A stretch of 40,054 bases of DNA from Elusimicrobiota bacterium (GTDB taxonomy: Bacteria; Elusimicrobiota; Elusimicrobia; Elusimicrobiales; UBA9959): positions 22,997-63,050 of the forward strand of contig JACQWV010000027.1 of NCBI GenBank assembly GCA_016209085.1, given 5' to 3'. Position 1 is the stretch's first letter. The number at the start of each line of letters is the position of its first letter. This document shows, in pieces, positions 1 to 8,562 of this stretch. The position numbers were made by a program, and so were the translations under genes. Below the pieces are notes generated by a model that was not told the DNA's origin, ran no database searches, and saw only the letters and a list, made by a program, of their open reading frames with translations.

Positions 1-34
1 ACAGTAAAACGCGCAATGAGTCCCTCAGTAAGAT

Positions 35-1843
35 ATGAATATACGGAATTTTTCAATCATAGCGCACATAGACCATGGCAAGTCCACTCTTGCAGACAGG
101 TTCATAGAAATCACCAACACCATCCCGGAAAGACTGATGAAAGAACAGTTCCTTGATAAAATGGAACTGGAGCGGGAGCGGGGGATAACCATAAAAGCCA
201 AAGCGGTCCGGATGCTCTATAAATCCCCCTCAGACGGAAAAGAATACATTTTAAACCTGATTGACACGCCGGGCCACGTGGATTTTTCCTACGAGGTTTC
301 AAGAGCGCTGGCTGCCTGCGAAGGCGCTCTCCTGCTCGTGGACGCTTCTCAGGGGGTTGAAGCCCAGACCCTGGCGCACGCGCATTTAGCCCAATCGCTG
401 GGACTGAAAATCGTTCCGGTCATAAATAAAATAGACCTTGACCACGCCGACCCCGATGCGGCTGAAAAACAGATTCAGGAGATTCTCAAAGAAAAATCCG
501 CTCCTTTAAAAATAAGCGCCAAAAGCGGCCTTGGCGCAAGAGAGGTCCTGGAAAGAATCATAAAGGAAATCCCAGCTCCCGGCGGGAGCCATGACAAACC
601 TCTCCGGGCTTTGATATTTGATTCCTTTTACGACACTTACAAGGGCGTGGTGATTTTTATAAAAGTCGTTGAAGGCAGGCTGACTCCCGGGACCATAATC
701 TCCTTTTATTCATCAGGCTCCTCTTACGAAGTTGAGGAAGTCGGATATTTAACTCCTTCTCTGGTTAAATCCGATGCCATTAAAACAGGCGAAGTGGGGT
801 ACGTAATAGCCGGCATAAAAAACATCCATGAAATAAAAATGGGAGACACGATTTTCAAAAAAGATTCCCCGATAGACTCTCCCCTGCCCGGCTACAAAGA
901 AGTAAAACCCGTGGTATTCGCGGGGTTTTTCCCGGTTAACACTTCTGATTATCCGCATCTTAAATCATCTCTTGAGAAGCTGAGCCTCACAGACGCATCT
1001 TTCACTTATCAAGGCGAGACTTCCAGGGCGCTGGGATTCGGATTCAGGCTGGGATTTATGGGACTCCTGCACATGGACATAATAAAAGAACGACTTGAAA
1101 GAGAATTCGGTCTTATTCTCATCGTCACCAATCCGAATGTGGTATACAAAGCGCTGACTAAAACCGGCAAAAAGGGCCCTGTTGAAATCACAAGCCCCTC
1201 GGATTTCCCGCCTTACGGGGACATCGTTGACGTGCAGGAGCCTTATGTAAAGGCTTCAATAATAACGCCACTGAGTTATATGGAGCCGGTCATAAACCTG
1301 CTCAAGGACAAGCGGGGAGAACACATAAAAATAGACTACATCTCCTCTACAAAGGTTATACTGGAATACTTTCTGCCTTTGAGCGAAATCATCGTGGATT
1401 TCTATGACAAACTCAAGTCAATTTCAAGGGGCTACGCCTCTTTTGATTACGAGCCATACGAGCATAAATCCTCGGACATGGTCAGGATAGAAATCCTTCT
1501 TCACAGAGAGCCTGTTGACGCCCTCTCTTTCATAGTCCACAGAAGCAAGGCTCAAGTCCACGCAAGGTCCATGTGCGAGAAGCTGAAACAAGTCATACCG
1601 AGACACATGTTTGAAGTTACCATTCAGGCAAGCATTGACGGCAGAATTGTGGCAAGGGAAAGCGTCTCCGCCATCAGAAAGGATGTGATTGCAAAATGCT
1701 ACGGGGGGGACATCACAAGGAAAAGAAAACTTCTTGAAAAGCAGAAAGAAGGAAAAAAGAAGATGAAAATATTAGGCTCGGTTGAAGTGCCGCAGGAAGC
1801 GTTCATGTCCCTCCTTAAAATGCGACAGGGCGAGAAAAGATAA
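35..1843 (+). CDS. lepA: Elongation factor 4 (LepA), ribosome back-translocase GTPase
   Basis: Complete 602-residue protein, the usual length for EF4. The GTPase domain is at the N-terminus: P-loop AHIDHGKST at residues 10-18, DTPGH for switch II and NKID for the guanine-specificity loop. The downstream segments match the EF-G-like domains and the LepA C-terminal domain, including GFRLGFMGLLHMDII and the basic tail. By family knowledge EF4 binds stalled ribosomes and promotes back-translocation or subunit maturation in the cytoplasm. The ATG at 35 gives the canonical MNIRNFSIIAHIDHG start; the upstream Shine-Dalgarno (SD) sequence is weak. A short degenerate repeat tract separates it from lepB, a common neighbour. 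Confidence 0.98.
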   Translation: MNIRNFSIIAHIDHGKSTLADRFIEITNTIPERLMKEQFLDKMELERERGITIKAKAVRMLYKSPSDGKEYILNLIDTPGHVDFSYEVSRALAACEGALLLVDASQGVEAQTLAHAHLAQSLGLKIVPVINKIDLDHADPDAAEKQIQEILKEKSAPLKISAKSGLGAREVLERIIKEIPAPGGSHDKPLRALIFDSFYDTYKGVVIFIKVVEGRLTPGTIISFYSSGSSYEVEEVGYLTPSLVKSDAIKTGEVGYVIAGIKNIHEIKMGDTIFKKDSPIDSPLPGYKEVKPVVFAGFFPVNTSDYPHLKSSLEKLSLTDASFTYQGETSRALGFGFRLGFMGLLHMDIIKERLEREFGLILIVTNPNVVYKALTKTGKKGPVEITSPSDFPPYGDIVDVQEPYVKASIITPLSYMEPVINLLKDKRGEHIKIDYISSTKVILEYFLPLSEIIVDFYDKLKSISRGYASFDYEPYEHKSSDMVRIEILLHREPVDALSFIVHRSKAQVHARSMCEKLKQVIPRHMFEVTIQASIDGRIVARESVSAIRKDVIAKCYGGDITRKRKLLEKQKEGKKKMKILGSVEVPQEAFMSLLKMRQGEKR

Positions 1844-1844
1844 G

Positions 1845-1880
1845 AGAAATTGGAAATTAGAAATAGGAAATGGGAAATTG
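1845..1880. repeat. Degenerate octamer array (GAAATTAG-like)
   Basis: Directly after the lepA stop, four to five imperfect copies of a 7-8 bp unit (GAAATTGG, AAATTAGA, AAATAGGA, AAATGGGA) follow each other. The tract is non-coding and lies in the lepA-lepB gap. It belongs to the same style of short-unit arrays seen elsewhere in this window, with a different unit sequence. No function is evident. Confidence 0.7.
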
Positions 1881-1913
1881 CTATCATATTACTGAGGTAA
1901 ACGTAAGTAATTT

Positions 1914-2906
1914 ATGGAAGAAAAACTTTTCTGGATAGGAATACTGGTCGGGATACATCTTTTCCTGTCTCATGTCTTCAAGGAAAAGGGTAAATTCCAG
2001 TCAACCGCCATGGTCCGATCCTGGCACGCCTCCTTCATTGCGATTGTGGCTTTTGTCGCAGCTCTTCTTATCACGGTCACGTTTGACAACAGGAAAGGAG
2101 AGGTCGTTACAGCGGTTCTTTTTTCAAAAAAACAGGTTATTTACGGACTTATAGCGGGCGTTTTAGGCTGGTTCTGGGGATATTTCCGCATAAGATCCTT
2201 AAAAACCGCAAAAACCGGGCCGGAACACCCTTCAATAAAAGAAGACATGGAATGGTCTGAAACGATTTTTTCCGCCGTCATTCTGGCCTCCGTGGTGATG
2301 TATCTTTTTATCCAGGCGTTTAAAATCCCGTCCGGTTCAATGCGAATGACTTTTCTGGAAGGAGACCACCTTTTCGTAAATAAATTCATTTATGGGTTCA
2401 GAATTCCGTTCACCGACAAAAAAATTCTCAAGTTTAAAAAACCCCGCCGAGGCGACATCGTGGTGTTTCAGTTCCCCTCAAATTCTCCGGACGACACGCA
2501 ATGCGGCGGAAAACAGTACGGCAAGGATTTCATAAAAAGGGTCATAGGAGAGCCGGGGGATACGGTTCAAATAAGAAAGGGCGAGGTTTATGTCAACGGC
2601 GAAAAGCTTAAAGAAAATTACGTGCAATTTGCAGACCCATCCCGTTATAACGCCTACCCGGAAAGAGTCAAACCCGAAGACTACCAGAACTTCTGGGAGC
2701 AGAGGATGCTCGGCAAAATGTTTGCGGATTCTGTCCGCGACGATTTCGGGCCCGTCAAGGCGCCGCAGGGGCATTATCTGGTTATGGGCGACAACAGGGA
2801 CCGCTCCTGCGACTCGCGCTACTGGGGGCCTGTCCCGGACCATCTCATAAAAGGCAGCGCCTTGTTTATTTACTGGCCTCCCTCAAGAATCTCATCCCCC
2901 CGATGA
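1914..2906 (+). CDS. lepB: Signal peptidase I
   Basis: 330-residue membrane serine protease that removes signal peptides on the periplasmic face. The catalytic Ser is in IPSGSM (about residue 142). The general-base Lys is in FIKRVIGEPGD (about residue 208). The conserved box E GDNRDRSCDSRYWGPV is near the C-terminus. The N-terminus is longer than in minimal enzymes: hydrophobic stretches near residues 5-20, 38-56, 74-92 and 118-136 suggest three or four membrane passes before the catalytic domain, whereas E. coli LepB has two. A Cys-containing insert (DDTQCGGKQYG) precedes the Lys box. It is followed one base later by metF, so the two are probably co-transcribed. Confidence 0.96.
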   Translation: MEEKLFWIGILVGIHLFLSHVFKEKGKFQSTAMVRSWHASFIAIVAFVAALLITVTFDNRKGEVVTAVLFSKKQVIYGLIAGVLGWFWGYFRIRSLKTAKTGPEHPSIKEDMEWSETIFSAVILASVVMYLFIQAFKIPSGSMRMTFLEGDHLFVNKFIYGFRIPFTDKKILKFKKPRRGDIVVFQFPSNSPDDTQCGGKQYGKDFIKRVIGEPGDTVQIRKGEVYVNGEKLKENYVQFADPSRYNAYPERVKPEDYQNFWEQRMLGKMFADSVRDDFGPVKAPQGHYLVMGDNRDRSCDSRYWGPVPDHLIKGSALFIYWPPSRISSPR

Positions 2907-2907
2907 C

Positions 2908-3762
2908 ATGAGGATACCCGACATTTTAAAATCAAAACGGCCGGTTTTTTCTTTTGAATTTTACCCTCCCAAAACCGAAGAAGACGCCCGGCGTCTTTTC
3001 AATTCCATAAAAGAACTTGCCCCTCTGCGTCCCGACTTCGTCTCAATCACTCATTCCTCAACCGGAACCGCGCCCTACAGAACCGTCGCTCTTTCCGGAT
3101 TGATAAAAAAACAGCTCGGCATGGAAATCCTGTCCCACCTGACCTGCATAGCGCACACCAGGGAAGAAATAAGCGGGATGGCTGAAAAGATATCCGGCCT
3201 CGGAATAGAGAACATTCTTGCGCTGAGGGGAGACCCTTTTAACTCCGGGGGGTTAAAAATCAAACGGGATTATGCATACGCTTACGAACTGATTAATGAT
3301 CTTAAAAAACTGGGGAATTTCGCAATAGGCGCGGCCGGATATCCGGAAAAACACCCCGAATCCGGAACCGGCGCCGACGATATCAAATACCTGAAGATGA
3401 AAATGGACGCGGGAGCGGATTTTATCATAACCCAGCTGTTTTTTGACAACAGGTTTTACTTTGAATTTGCGGAAAAATGCGCAAAAGCCGGCATCAATAC
3501 GCCTATTATACCCGGAATCATGCCGGTGACGAGCTACAGACAGATACGCAATTTCACCGGCATGTTCAACATCTCAATCCCGAAAGCCGTTGCCGGCGGC
3601 CTTTTCAGATTTGAAAACGACAGGCCAAATCTTTTAAAATTCAGTATAGACCATGCGGCGAAACAATGCGTTGAACTTATTGAAAACGGAGCTCCCGGCG
3701 TGCATTTTTATACTTTAAATCATTCAAAAGCGACAAAAGAAATACTTGCGTTAATAATTTAG
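2908..3762 (+). CDS. metF: 5,10-methylenetetrahydrofolate reductase
   Basis: 284 residues, the normal size for bacterial MetF. It is a TIM-barrel flavoprotein reducing methylene-THF to methyl-THF for methionine synthesis or C1 metabolism. Visible signatures are FSFEFYPPKTEED at the N-terminus, FVSITHSSTG, HLTCIAHTREE, ILALRGDPF, GAAGYPEKHPES, DAGADFIITQLFFD and PGIMPVTSYRQI. The ATG at 2908 is one base after the lepB stop, which suggests translational coupling. No fused cobalamin- or zinc-binding partner gene is visible nearby, so whether it works with MetV or alone cannot be told from this window. Confidence 0.96.
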   Translation: MRIPDILKSKRPVFSFEFYPPKTEEDARRLFNSIKELAPLRPDFVSITHSSTGTAPYRTVALSGLIKKQLGMEILSHLTCIAHTREEISGMAEKISGLGIENILALRGDPFNSGGLKIKRDYAYAYELINDLKKLGNFAIGAAGYPEKHPESGTGADDIKYLKMKMDAGADFIITQLFFDNRFYFEFAEKCAKAGINTPIIPGIMPVTSYRQIRNFTGMFNISIPKAVAGGLFRFENDRPNLLKFSIDHAAKQCVELIENGAPGVHFYTLNHSKATKEILALII

Positions 3763-3885
3763 TGATTAAGCGATTGAGAGATTAAGCGATTCAGTATTAG
3801 ACCTTTCACTCATGCTTAATCACTTAATATCTTAATTACTGGATTACTTAATTACTCAATCACTATTTACTTAATCACTTATTTT
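3763..3885. repeat. Inverted pair of degenerate octamer arrays
   Basis: The metF-aldolase gap is filled with 7-8 bp units. The first part reads GTGATTAA/GCGATTGA/GAGATTAA/GCGATTCA. The second part is the same family on the other strand (TTAATCAC, TTAATATC, TTAATTAC, TCAATCAC, TTAATCAC). The head-to-head arrangement could fold into an imperfect hairpin. The aldolase ATG directly follows the last unit without an obvious SD. Confidence 0.75.
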
Positions 3886-4476
3886 ATGGCAAGCGAATTT
3901 CAGTTGAGAAGAGAAATAATCAGAATCGGGGAAGATTTGCACAGGCTCGGTTTCGTTCCCGCCACGGACGGAAACATCAGCGCAAGGCTTGACGAAAATT
4001 TCATGCTGATAACCCCCTCTACTGAAAGCAAAGGCAGGCTGTCTCCCGAAAGCATAGTCAAGATTTCCCTTGACGGCAAAAAAATCATGGGAAGCAAAAG
4101 GCCGTCTTCCGAGTTCCTGATGCATTTGTTCATCTACAGGATGCGGCCCGGCATAAACGCGGTGGTTCACGCTCATCCTCCTTTTGCAACCGGTTTTGCG
4201 GCAGCGGGAATTCCTCTTGATAAGCCCATACTCGCCGAAGCTCTCGTCAGCCTGGGCGGCAGGGTGCCTCTGGCAAAGTACGGCCGGCCCGGCACCGAGG
4301 AAGTGGGAAAATCCCTTTCTGAATTTATTGATAAACACAACGCGGTTCTTCTGGCGAACCACGGCGCGGTCTGTTATGCGGAAAGCCTCCAGCAGGCCTC
4401 CTGGCTGATGGAAACAACGGAACATTTTGCGAAAATATGTTTTATAGCCGAACTTCTCGGCAAACAACGGATATAA
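3886..4476 (+). CDS. Class II aldolase/adducin family protein (fuculose-/ribulose-phosphate aldolase-like)
   Basis: 196 residues, close to L-fuculose-1-phosphate aldolase length. Zinc-site residues are visible: the HAHPP motif, NHG in LANHGAVCY, and a third His in METTEHFAKI; the acidic residue in RPSSEF fits the catalytic Glu. The phosphate-binding N-terminal motif TDGNISARL is present. The family cleaves or isomerises sugar phosphates (fuculose, rhamnulose, ribulose, methylthioribulose) and the substrate cannot be assigned from sequence. It is followed at once by a KdsC-like phosphatase, so a sugar-phosphate or cell-envelope role is plausible but unproven. Confidence 0.88.
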   Translation: MASEFQLRREIIRIGEDLHRLGFVPATDGNISARLDENFMLITPSTESKGRLSPESIVKISLDGKKIMGSKRPSSEFLMHLFIYRMRPGINAVVHAHPPFATGFAAAGIPLDKPILAEALVSLGGRVPLAKYGRPGTEEVGKSLSEFIDKHNAVLLANHGAVCYAESLQQASWLMETTEHFAKICFIAELLGKQRI

Positions 4477-4481
4477 ACTCT

Positions 4482-5084
4482 ATGACTAATGTTGACCGCG
4501 CAAAGAAAATAAAAATAGTTTTAATGGACGTTGACGGGGTTCTTACGGACGGAAAAATGTATTACATCCCCGACTACAACGGGAAAATGGTTGAGTTCAA
4601 GGCATTCAACTCCCTTGACGGAATCGGGCTGAGGCTTTTGAACCAGTTCGGCATAATTGCCGGCGTAATATCCGGAAGAGAATCCCTGGGCACGGAAGAA
4701 AGGGCGAGAATCCTGTGCATGAAATACATATACCAGGGATTTGTTTCAAAATTAGAGCCCTTTAAGGAAATCCTGAAAGATTCCGGTTTTACTCCCCAGG
4801 AATGCGCCTACATAGGCGACGACTGGACGGACATTCCGGTCATGAAAAAAGCCGGCTTTGCGGCTGCCCCGAAAAACAGCCTGCCTGAAGTAAAAAAAGC
4901 CGCTCATTTCGTGACTAAAAATTCCGGCGGAAACGGAGCGGTAAGAGAAGTCTGCAATTTTATTCTCAAGAGCCATGGACACTGGGGCAGGCTGATGGAA
5001 TCAGTGGAAGCCGCTCACTGGCCGCCTTTTCAAAAACACGAATTAAAAATAGTTTCAAGATCAACGGTCAAAAAGGGGGTTTAA
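4482..5084 (+). CDS. kdsC: HAD-family phosphatase, KDO-8-phosphate phosphatase-like (KdsC)
   Basis: 200 residues from the ATG at 4482. The open frame extends 15 codons further upstream (to 4437), but that would overlap the aldolase by 40 nt and add non-homologous residues. HAD motifs are clear: DVDGVLTDGK (motif I, nucleophile Asp), SGRES (motif II) and GDDWTDIPVM (motif IV). The absence of a large cap fits the tetrameric KdsC subfamily that makes KDO for LPS. The C-terminal tail (HGHWGRLMESVEAAHW) is longer than in minimal KdsC. A related N-acylneuraminate-9-phosphatase-like role is not excluded. It overlaps the next gene by one base. Confidence 0.85.
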   Translation: MTNVDRAKKIKIVLMDVDGVLTDGKMYYIPDYNGKMVEFKAFNSLDGIGLRLLNQFGIIAGVISGRESLGTEERARILCMKYIYQGFVSKLEPFKEILKDSGFTPQECAYIGDDWTDIPVMKKAGFAAAPKNSLPEVKKAAHFVTKNSGGNGAVREVCNFILKSHGHWGRLMESVEAAHWPPFQKHELKIVSRSTVKKGV

Positions 5085-5548
5085 TGAAGATATTTTTGTT
5101 TTTTTCTTTCCTGGTTTTTTTAAACGCAGGAGCGGCTTTTTGTTTTGAAGCCGACGGAAATCCCGCGTCCACAGAAACCCTGAAAGATCAGTTTGATAGG
5201 GAAGAAATAACGGATGGGGCGGGTTTCATGATTCAGGAATCGGATGAAGACATCATAAGCGTAGTGGAGGACTTCATAAGAAAAGACGTTCAGCTCAAAG
5301 GTTCTTTCCTCATTGAAGACAAATCGCAGAATAAAATCCTGAAACTTGAGTTTGAATCCATTGAAAAAACGGTCAAAACCCTGGAAGACGGCGCAAGAGT
5401 TGTGAAGACTGTTTTTAATGACGCTTCAGGCGGAAAAACAAAGGTGTTCTTTTACCTGAGCCGCGCCCAGTGGGGGGGAATAGACATTTTCCAGATTGAA
5501 CTTAAAAAAGAAGCAAAGAAGCAAAAAAGCAAGGAAGTAAAGAAATAG
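5084..5548 (+). CDS. Exported protein of unknown function
   Basis: 154 residues with a good signal peptide (MKIFLFFSFLVFLNAGAAFC, possible cleavage before FEADG). The mature part is charged and predicted mixed alpha/beta, with ESDEDIISVVEDFIRKDV, a central stretch SFLIEDKSQNKILKLEF, and a Lys-rich tail (KKEAKKQKSKEVKK). No family was recognised. It starts on the kdsC stop and ends 5 nt before ccdA, so it is probably translated with ccdA and acts in the periplasm. Confidence 0.75.
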   Translation: MKIFLFFSFLVFLNAGAAFCFEADGNPASTETLKDQFDREEITDGAGFMIQESDEDIISVVEDFIRKDVQLKGSFLIEDKSQNKILKLEFESIEKTVKTLEDGARVVKTVFNDASGGKTKVFFYLSRAQWGGIDIFQIELKKEAKKQKSKEVKK

Positions 5549-5553
5549 GAGAT

Positions 5554-6240
5554 ATGATGGCGCTTCAATTTCTTACGGCTTTTGCGGCCGGGATGGCCAG
5601 TTTCTTATCGCCATGCGTTCTTCCTCTTCTTCCCGGATACCTATCAATGATTTCAGGCATCTCGGCGCAGGAAATCTCCAGGGGAGAAGCCGTCAATACG
5701 GGAAAAACAGTTTCAAGCGCCCTCTTGTTCTGTCTGGGCTTTTCCATTGTGTTTTCTCTCATGGGCGCGGCCGCGTCAAGCATAGGCGTTGTCTTGTTTC
5801 AATACAAAACACTGTTTTTGAAAATAATCGGAGCCGCTGTAGTTGCGTTAGGCCTGCACATGATTGGACTGTTCAATTTAAAAATCCTCAATTACGAAAA
5901 GCGGCCGTTTCTTAAAAAAGAAAAAACCGGCGGAATCACTTCTTTTATTCTGGGAATCGGTTTTGCCCTGGGCTGGTCGCCGTGCATAGGACCGATGCTC
6001 GCTTCAATACTTGCCATGGCAGCAGCCGCTGAAAACGTATGGAAAGGCTTTCTTCTTCTTTTTGTTTATTCACTGGGAATGGCTGTGCCTTTGATACTGG
6101 CGGCTTTCCTGACAGCGCGTTTTTTTAAATACCTAGGAAAATTTAAAACCGTAATGCGATATGTTGAGCCCGCAGCCGGAGCCATTCTGATTCTCGTCGG
6201 CGTCCTTCTTTTCTTCAACAAACTCATGATTCTGGGTTAG
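5554..6240 (+). CDS. ccdA: CcdA-type cytochrome c biogenesis / thiol-disulfide transporter
   Basis: 228 residues with six hydrophobic segments. The paired redox cysteines sit in the signature contexts FLSPCVLPLLPGY (TM1) and GWSPCIGPML (TM4). The family passes electrons from cytoplasmic thioredoxin to periplasmic thiol proteins, for cytochrome c maturation or disulfide reduction. AGGAGATATG upstream supplies an SD. No cytochrome or thioredoxin-like partner is adjacent except the unknown exported protein just upstream, which lacks a CXXC. The gene ends two bases from the convergent pyrE with no terminator between them. Confidence 0.93.
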   Translation: MMALQFLTAFAAGMASFLSPCVLPLLPGYLSMISGISAQEISRGEAVNTGKTVSSALLFCLGFSIVFSLMGAAASSIGVVLFQYKTLFLKIIGAAVVALGLHMIGLFNLKILNYEKRPFLKKEKTGGITSFILGIGFALGWSPCIGPMLASILAMAAAAENVWKGFLLLFVYSLGMAVPLILAAFLTARFFKYLGKFKTVMRYVEPAAGAILILVGVLLFFNKLMILG

Positions 6241-6242
6241 TA

Positions 6243-6806
6243 CTATTTCCTGCTTCCGGGTTTGACGAGCGGGATTTTCTTTTTGCACAGAGGGCATTCT
6301 TCAGGCGCATGGTTCTCAATATCCAGATTTAAAAGACTCCGGTGAGGGAAGTAAAATTTTTTCCCGGACATTCTGTTTATTATGGAAAGAGCGCCGAGCA
6401 CAATGCCTCCGCCGACTTTTACAACCTCGTAAACCTCCATTGTTGATTTGCCTGTCGTAAAAACATCTTCCACTATCAAAACCCCTGCCTGCGTTTTAAT
6501 TTCAAATCCCCTTCTGAGCCTCATTCTGCCGTCTTCTCTTTCCGTAAAAATAAATTCAACGTTGAAGGCTCTGGCTGTTTCATGGCCGATTATCATGCCG
6601 CCCATTGCGGGCGAAACGATTATTTCAGGTTTCTCTCCCCGCCACAATTCCGCGAGGTTTTTGCCCAGATTCTCAGCCATGGCCGGATTTTTCAGAGCAA
6701 GAGCGCACTGCACGTAATGGGCGCTGTGAAGGCCTGAAGAGAGAAGAAAATGGCCTTTAAGAAGCGATCCTGATTTTTTCAGATAATTCAGTAATTCCTT
6801 TTGCAT
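6243..6806 (-). CDS. pyrE: Orotate phosphoribosyltransferase
   Basis: 187 residues; last gene of the minus-strand pyrimidine operon. It transfers ribose-5-phosphate from PRPP to orotate. The PRPP loop VLIVEDVFTTGKST and the flexible loop TEREDGRMRLRRGF are present, together with FLLSSGLHS at the N-terminus. The C-terminus carries a CPLC pair and a PLVKPGSRK tail, seen in a subset of bacterial OPRTs and absent from the E. coli enzyme. Its start overlaps the pyrF stop by one base (TAATG), which indicates translational coupling. Confidence 0.96.
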   Translation of the reverse strand: MQKELLNYLKKSGSLLKGHFLLSSGLHSAHYVQCALALKNPAMAENLGKNLAELWRGEKPEIIVSPAMGGMIIGHETARAFNVEFIFTEREDGRMRLRRGFEIKTQAGVLIVEDVFTTGKSTMEVYEVVKVGGGIVLGALSIINRMSGKKFYFPHRSLLNLDIENHAPEECPLCKKKIPLVKPGSRK

Positions 6807-7531
6807 TATTGCAGTTCCTCCAGAATGCTTTTTGCGGCCGAGACGGGATTTGCGGCTTCAAGCACGGGTCTGCCGACTACAATAAAATCCGCTCCAAGCC
6901 TTGCCGCATCCTGCGGGGTAATGGTTCTTTTCTGGTCGTCGGCATAGCCTCCGACACCTGTGGCGCCAGAGGCGCTGTTCCGGTCGTGTTTTGCGCCTGA
7001 AAGCCTTATGCCGGGAACAATCACTTCAAGTTTTTTCCCGAATCTTTTTTTGATTCTTCCGGCTTCAAGACCGGAGCAGACTATGCCGTCAATTCCCGCG
7101 CCGGCCGCAACTTTTGCAAAATTATTAATGACTTTGCCGATTGAATTTTTAAACCCCAGTTTTGAAAAACTTTTTTCATCAAAACTCGTAAGCGCCGTTA
7201 TTCCCCATAGCTTCGGCCTTTTTTCAAGAGACATGCACGCGTTCAGCATTTCAATTCCGCCTGATATATGAACCGACACTGCGTAAACCCCTGCTTTCCG
7301 CGCCTGTTCTACTGCGTTTTTTACCGTATTCGGTATGTCGTGGAATTTAAGGTCAAGAAAAACTCTGCCGCCGTATTTGCGCGCCAGTTTAATTGATTCA
7401 GGCCCGCATGCCGTAAAAAGAACCGGCCCGATTTTATAATGCCTGACAATGCCTTTTAATTTTTTTAAAATCTTTTCAGCCTGCGGCAGGTTTTTCACGT
7501 CCAGCGCCAGCATCAATTCTGTTTTTTTCAT
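6806..7531 (-). CDS. pyrF: Orotidine 5'-phosphate decarboxylase
   Basis: 241 residues, group I OMP decarboxylase, converting OMP to UMP. The catalytic D-K-D array is in FLDLKFHDIPNTV. The phosphate-binding end is IVVGRPVLEAANP, and the loop VPGIRLSG precedes it. It overlaps pyrD by 4 nt (ATGA) and pyrE by 1 nt, so pyrD-F-E form a tightly coupled unit. Confidence 0.97.
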   Translation of the reverse strand: MKKTELMLALDVKNLPQAEKILKKLKGIVRHYKIGPVLFTACGPESIKLARKYGGRVFLDLKFHDIPNTVKNAVEQARKAGVYAVSVHISGGIEMLNACMSLEKRPKLWGITALTSFDEKSFSKLGFKNSIGKVINNFAKVAAGAGIDGIVCSGLEAGRIKKRFGKKLEVIVPGIRLSGAKHDRNSASGATGVGGYADDQKRTITPQDAARLGADFIVVGRPVLEAANPVSAAKSILEELQ

Positions 7532-8550
7532 TTTCCCTCCAGCGCAATATATTTTAGAATTTCTTTCACAAAGAAAGGGCCGTTATAAATCATTCCTGTA
7601 TAAACTTCAACCAGATTTGCGCCCAATTTCAACTTTTTTAAAGCAGATTCAGGGCTTGTCACCCCGCCGGTCCCTATGACCGGAACAGTTTTTGAAACGG
7701 CTCTTATCCCGGAAATTATTTTGTTTGAAATTTCTTCAAGCGGAGCGCCGCTCAACCCGCCCTTTTCAGTCTTCCATTTTTCAGGCACCCCTTCCCTGCT
7801 GTTCGCGGTGTTGGAAGCCGCAAGCCCTGTCCCGTATTCAACCGCTATGTTGGCCATGCCAGCTGTTTCGCGGCCGGTTAAATCACAAGGAATTTTTATA
7901 AAAAGCGGCTTTCTGCCCATGCTTTCCATAAATTCCATGACAGGCTCCAGCACGCTCAGAACATATCCGGGTCTGCACAATCGTCCTGCATCCGGCACGT
8001 TCGGGCAGCTTATGTTCAGGACAAAATAATCCCCGTGCGGATAAAGTATTTTAAGAGTTTCAAGATAATTTTCAGGGGCTTTTTCCAGGGAACAGTCCGT
8101 ATTTTTTCCTATGCTGATTCCGAGCGGAATTTCCGTCTTGCCGATTCTTTCAAGATTTTTAGCCGCTTCAGCCGCGCCTGCGTTGTTAAGACCCATTCTG
8201 TTGATTATGGCGGAGCTTTCCTGAATCCTGAATAATCTGGGTCTGGGATTGCCGGCCTGCGCATGCAAAGTAACGGTTCCTAATTCAAGAAATCCGAATC
8301 CCAGTTTTGAAAGAAAGCGGTAAATCTCGCAGTTTTTGTCAAAACCCGCCGCAAGTCCGACCGGGTTTCTGAATTTCAATCCCATGACCTCAACCGGAGC
8401 GTCGGGACCGGAAAATACGCTCCCGGCCCGGCCGGTCAAAAAATCAAATTTCTGAAAGACCTTTGCAAGGTTAATCGTCAAATCATGGGCTGTCTCCGGC
8501 TCCAGGAGAAACAGCAAAGGCCTTAAAAAATTTTTATACAAATCTCCCAT
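7528..8550 (-). CDS. pyrD: Dihydroorotate dehydrogenase, class 2-like architecture
   Basis: About 340 residues. The N-terminal amphipathic segment (LYKNFLRPLLFLLEPETAHDLT) is the membrane/quinone-tunnel helix of class 2 enzymes. GLKFRNPVGLAAGFDKN, GFLELGTVT and INRMGLNN also follow the class 2 pattern. The FMN-binding end is GTGGVTSPESALKKLKLGA. The catalytic-base position reads NISCPNVP, where E. coli-type class 2 enzymes have SSPNT, so the expected Ser is Cys as in class 1. A GTG start at 8562 is an alternative; the ATG at 8550 was preferred because it gives the usual N-terminus. A repeat-filled gap of about 180 bp separates it from pyrC. Confidence 0.94.
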   Translation of the reverse strand: MGDLYKNFLRPLLFLLEPETAHDLTINLAKVFQKFDFLTGRAGSVFSGPDAPVEVMGLKFRNPVGLAAGFDKNCEIYRFLSKLGFGFLELGTVTLHAQAGNPRPRLFRIQESSAIINRMGLNNAGAAEAAKNLERIGKTEIPLGISIGKNTDCSLEKAPENYLETLKILYPHGDYFVLNISCPNVPDAGRLCRPGYVLSVLEPVMEFMESMGRKPLFIKIPCDLTGRETAGMANIAVEYGTGLAASNTANSREGVPEKWKTEKGGLSGAPLEEISNKIISGIRAVSKTVPVIGTGGVTSPESALKKLKLGANLVEVYTGMIYNGPFFVKEILKYIALEGK

Positions 8551-8562
8551 CCTCTTTCGCAC

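Noticed and set aside
3763-3885. CRISPR array or tRNA cluster
   Set aside because: Short degenerate units without spacers; no cloverleaf or conserved tRNA arms were seen.
3871-4467. 198-codon minus-strand frame opposite the class II aldolase
   Set aside because: It is a shadow of a gene with clear motifs on the other strand.
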